From: Halobiforma nitratireducens JCM 10879
GTDB lineage: Archaea; Halobacteriota; Halobacteria; Halobacteriales; Natrialbaceae
Length of the DNA stretch: 64,000 nucleotides
NCBI RefSeq assembly: GCF_000337895.1
Contig: NZ_AOMA01000049.1
Span: 1-64,000 of the forward strand
Reading direction: 5' to 3'
Shown piece by piece: positions 21,068 to 28,345 of the stretch. Both the position numbers and the translations under genes were made by a program. The notes beneath the pieces were generated by a model that saw only the letters and a program-made list of their open reading frames with translations, was not told the origin of the DNA and did no database searches. Positions within the stretch are counted from its first letter, which is position 1. Every line of letters starts with the position of its first letter.

Positions 21068-22267
21068 TTATGCTTCGGCCTGTGATTCCGTGCCCGACGG
21101 CTCGTCCTGTTGGTCACGATCCTGTCTCTGTCCCTGTTGTTCTTCGACCTGCTCGAGTAGCGTCCTGACGACCTGACTGACTGCCGTCGCGATGAGTTCC
21201 TCGATCGGCAGCCCGGGCACGACGCCAGCAAGTTTCTCCTTTGCCCAGCCGGCAGCCCCGGAGAGACGCTGCCGTATCCTGCCGACCGCACGGGAGAGGG
21301 GGCCGGCCCTCTCCTCATCCTCACCTTCGCCCTCCGCGTCCGGCTCCGGCGACTCTTCGTCCGCTTCGGCTTCCTCCTCGGCCTCCGCTTCGCCGTCCCG
21401 ATCACCGGGCCACAGTTGGCCAAGCAGTTTCGCGGGCGTGCTCGTCAGTCGAGCGAGCAGGTCGCCCGGCTTGCTCGCCAGGGAGCGCAGCCGCTCGGTG
21501 ACGCCACCTGCCAGCGAACGAAGCCACTCCTTGGGCTTTCCGAGCAACGACTTGGCCTTGTTCAGCAGCGCTCTCGGCCCGTCGAGCAGTCCCGATACAG
21601 CCGAAAGCAGGTTTCCGAGCAGGTTGTTCTCGCCGGGACGAGCCGATACGTCGAGCGTCACCGGGTTCAGGTTGACCTCGAGGCCGAGCAGGTCCAGATA
21701 CAGCCCGTCGAGATCGAGGTGGAGCACGCCGGAAGCGTCCTCGCTCTCGTAGACGGTTTCGGCGTCGTCGGCGTGACCGTCCTCGCGGTCGTCTTCTGAG
21801 TCGTCGTCGCTCTCGGGGCTCTCTGGAGCCGTTTCTTCGCTGGTCTCGCCCTCTTCGGGAGCCGTCTCTTCGTCGGTCTCGTCTTCGTCGTCTCCCTTGC
21901 CTTCGTGCTCTGCCGTCTCCGCCGGTGTGTCGTCGTCTTCGTCTTCGTCTTCGTTTTCGTCTTCGTTTTCGTCAGGTTCCGACTCCGCGTGGCTGTCGTC
22001 CTCGGGTTCGACCTCGTCCTCGTGTCCGTTTTCGCCCTCGGGATCGTCCCTCTCGAGGCCCTCGCCTTCGTCGGTCTCTGCTGCCGACTCGGACTCGCCG
22101 TCGCTTCCGCTGGCCGCTTCTCGCTCCTGGATTTCCGCCTGCCCACCGTCGGTCAGTAATCTATCGCCCAGTTTCGCCTCCCGATCGCCGCGTAGGTGTC
22201 GGGGTCGTTGCGGATCGCCGATCGGCGCGGCATCCGAACGCTCCCCGGAGCCGTCTCCTGAGCCCAT
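21068..22267 (-). CDS. Acidic protein with a conserved LLGNLL-type core, first gene of the unknown cluster
   Basis: The protein has 399 residues. Residues 52-178 are an extreme Glu/Asp tract. Residues 181-230 form a distinct hydrophobic core (VLHLDLDGLYLDLLGLEVNL, then NPVTLDVSAR, NNLLGNLLSAVSGLLDG) that I remember as a recurring segment in uncharacterised haloarchaeal and bacterial proteins. Residues 231-290 are basic and amphipathic (KSLLGKPKEWLRSLAGGVTE). A second acidic tract and a helical end (GWAKEKLAGVVPGLPIEELI) follow. It has no signal peptide. It starts 82 nt downstream of the PQQ-propeller gene, so it could be on the cobalamin transcript or have its own promoter. Confidence 0.75.
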   Translation of the reverse strand: MGSGDGSGERSDAAPIGDPQRPRHLRGDREAKLGDRLLTDGGQAEIQEREAASGSDGESESAAETDEGEGLERDDPEGENGHEDEVEPEDDSHAESEPDENEDENEDEDEDDDTPAETAEHEGKGDDEDETDEETAPEEGETSEETAPESPESDDDSEDDREDGHADDAETVYESEDASGVLHLDLDGLYLDLLGLEVNLNPVTLDVSARPGENNLLGNLLSAVSGLLDGPRALLNKAKSLLGKPKEWLRSLAGGVTERLRSLASKPGDLLARLTSTPAKLLGQLWPGDRDGEAEAEEEAEADEESPEPDAEGEGEDEERAGPLSRAVGRIRQRLSGAAGWAKEKLAGVVPGLPIEELIATAVSQVVRTLLEQVEEQQGQRQDRDQQDEPSGTESQAEA

Positions 22268-22349
22268 CGTTGGTATAGTGGGGACAGGAGACAGCGTTGT
22301 CGTGGTTTCGCTTGCGTGTGCGCCGGCTCCCTCGCGATCGGACCACCCC

Positions 22350-23642
22350 TCAGCCGATCGATCCTACCAAGACGGCGTACTCGCCCTCTAGTTCGTCGGC
22401 GTCGTGGTACGTGATCGGCTCCTCGATCACGGCGATCGTTCCGTCGTCGACGGCTGCCGCGGTCGCGATCCCCTCGAGGGACGTGTGGCCCCCGTCGCCG
22501 GACTCACGGTCGAACCACCGGACGGCGTGTGTCCCCGTATCGCGATCACGGAAGTGCTGGGCACACGGTACGCCGATCGTCCCGGTGTCGGCGTCGACCG
22601 CGAGTTCGCGGGCGAACCCGCCGAGGTCGGCACCCCAGCGGGCCTCACCCGTCTCGGCGTCCACGGCGACGAGACGGTGTTCGTTCGGGTGTCGCCCCGC
22701 CGTTTCGCGGCGGTCGACCGCGTACGTGTTCCCGGTCGCGAAGGCGACGATCCCGCCCGAGAGGGACGCGTGATTCGGGTACGCGTACAGCGTTTCCTCG
22801 CCGACGTCGGTCTCGACGCCGAGGTCGATGCGCCACCGTTCAGCGCCGCCGGGGCCGAGGAGGTATCCCCGCCGGTCGCCGTGGCTCGCAACCGCGGCGG
22901 TCTCGCCATCGACGGAAACGTCGCCGACCCGCCTCTCGCCGTCGGTCCCTGGGTCCCACGTCCAGACCGGGTCGCCCGTCTCGGCCTCGAGGACGACCAG
23001 GCCGTTGTCGTGGCGGCCGGGACAGCGGTTGTACGCGACCGCGACCCGATCCGCGCCGGTCGCTCCGGCATCCGTATCGAGGTCGATCGCGATCGGCGAC
23101 GCGTCGGTCTCGTACCGCCACCGGACGGTTCCGTCCGGAGCGAACGCGTAGACGGCACTCTCCCAGCGCCGCGTCTCGCCGTCGCGTTCGTAGCGCCGCG
23201 CCACAGCGTACAGCCGACCGTCACGGTCGGCCTCGAGTGCGACCACGTGTGGGAGGACGAAGACGCCGGTTCCCACAGGGTCGCCGACCTCGTCGGCAGC
23301 GTCGTATCGCCAGCGTTCCGTTCCTGAGTCGGCGTCGTACGCAGCGACCCGTCCCCGTTGCCCGCGGCCGCCGACGATAACGCTCGTCCCGTTCGGCCGC
23401 TGGAGCGTCTCGATCCGCGCCGGATGGTCGGGTCTGCTCGTCGTCCAGCGGACCTCGAGCGAGCGGCGATCGTAAGCAGTCACCGTCCCGTCCCACGTTC
23501 CCGTCACGACCAGCGAGCCGTCGACGTGGACGGCGGAGCGGGCCCACATGTGCCGGCTCCCTGCCGACTCGATCTCGCCGAGAGACCGACTGCGAAACCG
23601 TTCGTTGGTCCCCCGCTTCGTCTCGTGGCCGTTCGCGCTCAT
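22350..23642 (-). CDS. Cytoplasmic PQQ-like beta-propeller repeat protein in the cobalamin operon
   Basis: The protein has 430 residues. Repeats of the type GTVTAYDRRSLEVRWTT, RVAAYDADSGTERWRYDA, GLVVLEAETGDPVWTW and RLVAVDAETGEARWGAD are blades of a PQQ/WD-like propeller, probably 7-8 blades. There is no signal peptide or lipobox, so it should be cytoplasmic, unlike secreted quinoprotein dehydrogenases. The ATG overlaps the DUF3209 stop by 4 nt (ATGA), which ties it to the cobalamin operon. A scaffold or binding role for corrin enzymes is possible but unproven. Confidence 0.85.
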   Translation of the reverse strand: MSANGHETKRGTNERFRSRSLGEIESAGSRHMWARSAVHVDGSLVVTGTWDGTVTAYDRRSLEVRWTTSRPDHPARIETLQRPNGTSVIVGGRGQRGRVAAYDADSGTERWRYDAADEVGDPVGTGVFVLPHVVALEADRDGRLYAVARRYERDGETRRWESAVYAFAPDGTVRWRYETDASPIAIDLDTDAGATGADRVAVAYNRCPGRHDNGLVVLEAETGDPVWTWDPGTDGERRVGDVSVDGETAAVASHGDRRGYLLGPGGAERWRIDLGVETDVGEETLYAYPNHASLSGGIVAFATGNTYAVDRRETAGRHPNEHRLVAVDAETGEARWGADLGGFARELAVDADTGTIGVPCAQHFRDRDTGTHAVRWFDRESGDGGHTSLEGIATAAAVDDGTIAVIEEPITYHDADELEGEYAVLVGSIG

Positions 23643-24016
23643 TCGTCGTCTTCGATCGGGAACGTCTCGTGGAGCAGGTCGTGGGCCTCGCCGAGTCCAT
23701 CGACGACGCCCTCACCCTGCTTGCGCAGTCGTTTCACCGCCCGTTCGCCGTTTCGGACCTCGAGCAATCGACCGCGTGTGTAGTCGTATTCGGGATCGTC
23801 GCTGTCCATCCGCGCGACTTCCTCCTCGAGGTCGACGAGCGCCGCGTCGAGATGACGCTCGATCTCGGTGAGGCTCTTGGCCTCGACGAGTCCCTCGATC
23901 GGTCCCTCGAGGTGACCCTCGAGTTCCGTTTTCGCGTGTTCGCGGTCGCTGTCGTCTCCAACGCCGAAGACGTTCATCAGTCCGAGTCGAAGTGCTTCGA
24001 TTTCGTGGCAGCTCAT
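23639..24016 (-). CDS. DUF3209 family protein
   Basis: This 125-residue helical protein begins MSCHEIEALRLGLMNVFGVG. It matches my recollection of DUF3209, a small family found beside cbiX in haloarchaea and some bacteria. The N-terminal CHE and the charged helices (LTEIERHLDAALVDLEEEVA) are its visible marks. The function is unknown; Cys3/His4 could bind metal. It overlaps the PQQ-propeller gene by 4 nt and follows cbiX by 76 nt. Confidence 0.82.
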   Translation of the reverse strand: MSCHEIEALRLGLMNVFGVGDDSDREHAKTELEGHLEGPIEGLVEAKSLTEIERHLDAALVDLEEEVARMDSDDPEYDYTRGRLLEVRNGERAVKRLRKQGEGVVDGLGEAHDLLHETFPIEDDE

Positions 24017-24092
24017 GTGATCTTAGTTGTGTCGTCGGTTTCGTTTGCGTTTCGAGTCGTTGAGTGTCTGTACGTGTGATCGATACATCTCG

Positions 24093-25313
24093 CTACAAGG
24101 TCTCCTGGACCAACTCACTCACGAGCCGTCCGTCGACGAGGTGGTCCCCGACGATCCGATCGGCGTCGCTCTCGTCGACATCGCCGTACCAGACGCTGTC
24201 GGGATAGACGGCGACCGTCGGCCCGTCCCCGCACTGTCCCAGACAGGACGACCGGGTGATCCGGGCGTCACAGTCGTCGGCGTCCCGGGCCGCCTGTCGA
24301 AGTCGCTCGAGAACGGCCGGTGCGCCCATCTCCGCACACGTCCGGTTGGTACAGACTGCGACGTGATTCGCCGGCGCGTCGTGGCTGTGGGGTTCGTCGT
24401 CGATGTCCTCGCGATCCGCGTGACTCTCCCGGTGGGTGAGTGCCCGGAGCATCGCCCGCGCACCGCCGACGTCTTCCTCGTATCCCTCGAGACCGACTTT
24501 GTACTTGCAGGTGTCACAGGACATCTCGACGCTGTCGGTGCGGGCCTCCTGCCAGCGGTCCGCGAACACGTCGAGGAGCCGCGAGTCGGTGCCGAGCGGA
24601 TCACCGGCGAGGGCCTCGACGTAGGGGTAGTCGTCGTCGAACTCGGCCGTCCACTCCCGAACGCGGCCAGTGAGTACACCGTCGCCGAGCATGTACGGGA
24701 TCACGGCGACGGCGTCGGGACGGTGCTTCGAGAGGTCGTGTAGCGTCTCTTCCAGGGTCGGCTCCGTGACGCCGATGAACGTCGGCTCGACGCGGGAAAA
24801 CGGTCGCCCTTCGTGGAGCAGCCGCGCGAGTTTGTGGACGTCGGCGTTCGAGTCCGGGTCGCTCGAGCCTCGGCCACAGAGGACGACGGCGAGGTCGTCG
24901 GTCTCCCGGTCGACGCCGAGTTCCGTTTCGACGGCCGCGACGCGGTCGTCGAGCACCTCGAGGATCGCCGGGTGAATCCCCAGGTGTCTGCCGTTGTGTA
25001 TCTCGAGGTCGTCGTGGCTCGCACGGGCCCGTTCGATCGCCAGTGGCACGTCGTTTTTGACGTGACCCGCGGCGAACAGCGAGCAGTGGACGACCGTCAC
25101 AGCCGAGACGACCGACGCGAGATCGGCGATCGCGTCCTCGATCGACGGCTTCGCGAGTTCGAGAAACGCGGCGTCGACCGGGACGCCGAGCCGTGACTCG
25201 AGGCCGGCGGCAAGCTCCCGGACCTGTTCGTTCGACTTCTCGCGTCGGGACCCGTGCCCGACCAGCAACACGGCTTCGTCGTCGACGCTGGACGGGGTCG
25301 ACGCTTCCGTCAC
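24093..25313 (-). CDS. cbiX: Sirohydrochlorin cobaltochelatase CbiX fused to a 2Fe-2S thioredoxin-like ferredoxin domain
   Basis: The protein has 406 residues. CbiX inserts cobalt into sirohydrochlorin at the start of the anaerobic corrin route. Two chelatase half-domains are visible: residues 14-130 (LLVGHGSRREKSNEQVRELA, with HCSLFAAGHVKNDVPLAIER) and 140-270 (VVLCGRGSSDPDSN, then VIPYMLGDGVLTGRVREW). A Cys pair follows (SCDTCKYKVGLEGYE). The C-terminal 95 residues (VCTNRTCAEMGAPAVL, ITRSSCLGQCGDGPTVAVYP) have the CxxxxC...CxxxC pattern of 2Fe-2S thioredoxin-like ferredoxins. The start is GTG at 25313, overlapping the previous stop (GTGA). Confidence 0.93.
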   Translation of the reverse strand: MTEASTPSSVDDEAVLLVGHGSRREKSNEQVRELAAGLESRLGVPVDAAFLELAKPSIEDAIADLASVVSAVTVVHCSLFAAGHVKNDVPLAIERARASHDDLEIHNGRHLGIHPAILEVLDDRVAAVETELGVDRETDDLAVVLCGRGSSDPDSNADVHKLARLLHEGRPFSRVEPTFIGVTEPTLEETLHDLSKHRPDAVAVIPYMLGDGVLTGRVREWTAEFDDDYPYVEALAGDPLGTDSRLLDVFADRWQEARTDSVEMSCDTCKYKVGLEGYEEDVGGARAMLRALTHRESHADREDIDDEPHSHDAPANHVAVCTNRTCAEMGAPAVLERLRQAARDADDCDARITRSSCLGQCGDGPTVAVYPDSVWYGDVDESDADRIVGDHLVDGRLVSELVQETL

Positions 25314-26155
25314 GGCTGCTCACCTCTGCCGGTCGGCTCGTCCCGGTTTCCGGTCTCGTCGCCGTCGGTGAGGCCGACCTGTTCGAGACTGCGCTCAAGC
25401 TTTCGACGGCGACTGCGCGCGTAGAGGCCGGTTTCCGCACAGCCCTCGTAGACCCAGGTTCCGAACGCCGGAGCCGCCTGGTCGGCGACGCCGAACCAGT
25501 AGCCGCCCGAACTCGTCTCCGAGAGCTCCTCGACCGGCACGTCGACGGGACAGTCCGCGATCAGGTCCCGGATACGCTCGAGAAGCGCCGGGTCCTCGTG
25601 GACGAACGACACCCCGACGGTGCCACTCGAGGACTTGAAACAGACCGTGCCACAGCTCTCGAGCAGGCCCCGAAGGAGCGTACGCCGATGGTCGGCGAAC
25701 GCGCCGAACCGGTAGTTCCCGCGACCGTCGACGGGGAACCCGAGCGTAGACTGGCGACCGAGGAGTGTTCCAGTGTCGTCCCCGTCACCGTCTGGATCGG
25801 TCGGGGCCGGGGTCGGAGTCGAGGTCGAGGTCGAGGTCGAGGTCGGGGACGGAGTCGAGACCGACAGCGACAGCGTATACTCCGTCTCGGTCCGCGTGAT
25901 CGACGCGTCGTGGGCATACTCGCGGCGCGTCGTCTCTCGCTCGAGGTCGCCCCCTCCAGCGATCGCCGCGAGCACGCGAACGGCACGCTCGTCGCCAGTG
26001 ACGATCTCGAGTTGTCCCTCAGAGACGCGACCCCCGCCAGCGACGTGTCCCCAGAAGTACGCCGAAGCCGGGTGGCCGGCCAGGGGATCGATGGGAACCT
26101 CGATTTCGACTGGCTCCTCTATGAGGTCGCCTTCCGGGTCGGCGGCGTCGCTCAT
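25310..26155 (-). CDS. Unknown protein with two LAGLIDADG-like halves, inside the cobalamin operon
   Basis: The protein has 281 residues. Residues 20-60 (GHPASAYFWGHVAGGGRVSE, then QLEIVTGDERAVRVLAAIAG) and about 170-215 (HRRTLLRGLLESCGTVCFKS, then VGVSFVHEDPALLERIRDL) have the spacing of the two repeats of a LAGLIDADG endonuclease fold. The catalytic acidic positions are Gly and Cys, so cleavage is unlikely. A Ser/Thr/Pro repeat linker lies between (about 95-135). The ATG at 26155 overlaps the ferredoxin stop (ATGA), and the stop overlaps cbiX. A domesticated nucleic-acid-binding protein, as WhiA is, would fit; the fold is my inference. Confidence 0.7.
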   Translation of the reverse strand: MSDAADPEGDLIEEPVEIEVPIDPLAGHPASAYFWGHVAGGGRVSEGQLEIVTGDERAVRVLAAIAGGGDLERETTRREYAHDASITRTETEYTLSLSVSTPSPTSTSTSTSTPTPAPTDPDGDGDDTGTLLGRQSTLGFPVDGRGNYRFGAFADHRRTLLRGLLESCGTVCFKSSSGTVGVSFVHEDPALLERIRDLIADCPVDVPVEELSETSSGGYWFGVADQAAPAFGTWVYEGCAETGLYARSRRRKLERSLEQVGLTDGDETGNRDEPTGRGEQP

Positions 26156-26418
26156 CCATCTACCTCCTCGACGACGATCGCGTCCGTCGGACACGCCGTC
26201 GCGGCCTGTCTCGCCTCCTCGAGGCGGTCGTCGTCGAACGTGGCGACGACGCGTTCGGCGTCGTCGTCGACCGATCCCTCGCAGTCGTAGACCGGGTCCG
26301 CGCCGGGGTCGATCTTCGCCAGCCCGTCGGCACCCTCGACGAAGCGAGGATCGCGGGTCAGACAGGCGAATATCCCGTCGCAGGCGTCTTTCTCGATCGT
26401 GACTTCGTATCGTGGCAT
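26152..26418 (-). CDS. Ferredoxin (single Fe-S cluster type)
   Basis: This 88-residue protein begins MPRYEVTIEKDACDGIFACL. Cysteines lie in ACDGIFAC near the N-terminus, in VYDCEGS and in ATACPTDAIVVEE at the C-terminus, which is the layout of small 3Fe-4S/4Fe-4S ferredoxins. It sits between cbiH1 (1-nt gap) and the LAGLIDADG-like gene. It probably supplies electrons for a redox step of corrin synthesis, such as ring contraction or cobalt reduction. That role is inferred from position. Confidence 0.88.
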   Translation of the reverse strand: MPRYEVTIEKDACDGIFACLTRDPRFVEGADGLAKIDPGADPVYDCEGSVDDDAERVVATFDDDRLEEARQAATACPTDAIVVEEVDG

Positions 26419-26419
26419 C

Positions 26420-27463
26420 TCAGTAGTCGTACTTGGTCTCGTATCCGCGCGGTCGCACCATCCGATCGTCCCAGACGTAGGTGTCCTCGGTGCCGACGAC
26501 GATCGTTGTCGTCATGTCGATCACGTCGCGTTCGCCGAACGATTCGAGTTCGCCCAGTTCCGTGATCACTACCTCCTCGTCGTCCCGGCCTGCGCCGTGG
26601 ACGATCCCGACCGGCGTCTCCTCGTCGCGGTGAGCGAGCAGGATTTCACAGGCTTTCTCGAAGTTCTCGCGACGCTTGCGGCTCCAGGGGTTGTAGATCG
26701 TAATCGTAAACCCCTCCTTGGCCGCCGCGTGCAACCGCGACTCGATCTCGGGCATCGGGACCAGATGGTCCGACAGCGAGATCGAGACGGTGTCGTTGAC
26801 CAGTGGTGCACCGAGGCGGGCACCACAGGACTGGGCGGCCGGCACGCCCGGCACCACCTCGAAGTTGACCATCGAGGCCGTCGCACCCTTCGATTCGAGA
26901 ATCTCGAGTGCCAGTCCCGCCAGCGCGTAGACGTTGGGGTCACCGCTGCCGACGATCGCCACGTCGTTGCCAGCGAGCGTGCGGTCGATCGCCTCTTCGG
27001 TCCGCGAGACTTCGCCACACATCGGCGTGTCGTAGATCTCGTCGGCACCCTCGGTGATCGCGTCGGGCAGCAGTTCGATGTAGGTCGTATAGCCGACGAT
27101 GTGTTCGGCCTCGTGCAGTGCCGTCTTCGCGCGCTCGGTCATCCCTTCCGGCTGACCGGGGCCGAGCCCGACAGCCGTGAGTTGGCCGGGGTCGGCGTCG
27201 AAGTCGGCGACGGTTGCGCCGACCTCCTGTTCGTTCGAGTCGCTCGAGTCGTCGGAACTCGAGGCACCACACGCCGACCCGCTCGAGTCGTCAGTTCCGT
27301 CCGAGCCGCCACACGCCGACTCGCTCGAGTCGTCGGAACTCGAGGCACCACACCTCGAGCTCGAACTGTCCGGGTCGGATTCGGCGCTCGTCGCGCCGCA
27401 ACTCGCTGTCGATTCGTCCGTGTCTGCGTCCGCGTCCGTCTCCGTATCTGTCTCCGTGCTCAT
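26420..27463 (-). CDS. cbiH1: Cobalt-factor III C17-methyltransferase CbiH, copy 1, with a Cys/Ser repeat tail
   Basis: This 347-residue SAM-dependent methyltransferase acts in ring contraction at C17. The tetrapyrrole methylase core starts at about residue 92 (LTAVGLGPGQPEGMTERAKT). It contains IVGSGDPNVYALAGLALEIL, the VVPGVPAAQSCGARLGAPLV loop and GIVHGAGRDDEEVVITELGE. The first 80 residues are Ser/Asp/Thr-rich with Cys-Gly at positions 22, 38, 51 and 65, evenly spaced. No such tail occurs in copy 2. It is co-transcribed between cbiH2 (6-nt gap) and the ferredoxin. Confidence 0.93.
   Translation of the reverse strand: MSTETDTETDADADTDESTASCGATSAESDPDSSSSRCGASSSDDSSESACGGSDGTDDSSGSACGASSSDDSSDSNEQEVGATVADFDADPGQLTAVGLGPGQPEGMTERAKTALHEAEHIVGYTTYIELLPDAITEGADEIYDTPMCGEVSRTEEAIDRTLAGNDVAIVGSGDPNVYALAGLALEILESKGATASMVNFEVVPGVPAAQSCGARLGAPLVNDTVSISLSDHLVPMPEIESRLHAAAKEGFTITIYNPWSRKRRENFEKACEILLAHRDEETPVGIVHGAGRDDEEVVITELGELESFGERDVIDMTTTIVVGTEDTYVWDDRMVRPRGYETKYDY
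27235..27360. repeat. Imperfect tandem repeat encoding the Cys/Ser tail of CbiH1
   Basis: Units of roughly 40 nt containing gagtcgtcggaactcgaggc recur and encode repeats of the type CGASSSDDSSES. Confidence 0.75.
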
Positions 27464-27469
27464 GTCTGG

Positions 27470-28345
27470 TCAGAAGTCGTCGACGTCACGCCCGCCACGC
27501 GGGGTGACGAGGTACGTTCGATCGGCGTTGCTCCAGGTTTCGGTCTCGTGGGTCCCGATGATCAGCGAGGTGCCCATCCCCGACACTTTGTCGTCGTGGT
27601 CGGCGGCGTCGCCCAGCGTCGTGACGTGGTGGCTCTCGCCGTTACGGCCCGCGTCGGCGCGGCCCGCGTCGTTGACGATCGCGACGAGGGCGTCGTCAGT
27701 GCGTTCCTCGCGGACGATCTCGACCGCGCGCTCGTAGTTGCGCCAGCAGTTGTAGAGGACGATGACGAACTCCGAAACTGCGGCCGCCCGCAGTTTCTCC
27801 TCGATTTCGTCCCAGCCGCGCCACTTGTCCGACAACGAGATCGTACAGAAGTCGTTACACAGCGGCGCGCCGACGTTGGCAGCGCCACCGAGCGCGGCGG
27901 TCATACCGGGCACGACCTCGATGGGAACGTCCGTCGCGTCGTCCTCGTCGGCCATCTTGAAGATGAGGTCGGATTTGCCGTAGACCGACGGATCGCCGCC
28001 CGAGACGTGAGCGACGTCCCGTCCCTCGCGGACGTAATCGAACGCCGCGCGGGCGAGTTCGATCTGGCGTCCCATCGTGGAACGGACGATCTCCTGGCGA
28101 GCGCCGTCCTCGCGGGTCGCGACGCCGTCGTCGTCGACGGCCGACTCCGGCGGGAGCGTCCCGTCGGCCCGCAGGAACTCCTGGTAGAGACTCGAGGCGA
28201 TGACCACGTCGGCGGACTCGATGACCTGCTTTGCTCGCGCAGTCATGTGGGCCGGCAGTCCCGGCCCGATCCCGACGACATAGAGGGTGCCGTGGTCGTC
28301 CGGCGTCCCGTTGCCGGCGGAACCGGCGGCGTCGTCTGCGCTCAT
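27470..28345 (-). CDS. cbiH2: Cobalt-factor III C17-methyltransferase CbiH, copy 2
   Basis: This 291-residue tetrapyrrole methylase begins MSADDAAGSAG. The core opens with LYVVGIGPGLPAHMTARAKQ. It has the GDPSVYG motif (SGGDPSVYGKSDLIFKM) and the VVPGMTAALGGAANVGAPLC loop of CbiH/CobJ. The start at 28345 was selected because its ATG overlaps the cbiG stop (ATGA); an upstream extension would be antisense-like and basic. It probably acts in the same step as copy 1 or as a partner subunit. Confidence 0.92.
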   Translation of the reverse strand: MSADDAAGSAGNGTPDDHGTLYVVGIGPGLPAHMTARAKQVIESADVVIASSLYQEFLRADGTLPPESAVDDDGVATREDGARQEIVRSTMGRQIELARAAFDYVREGRDVAHVSGGDPSVYGKSDLIFKMADEDDATDVPIEVVPGMTAALGGAANVGAPLCNDFCTISLSDKWRGWDEIEEKLRAAAVSEFVIVLYNCWRNYERAVEIVREERTDDALVAIVNDAGRADAGRNGESHHVTTLGDAADHDDKVSGMGTSLIIGTHETETWSNADRTYLVTPRGGRDVDDF

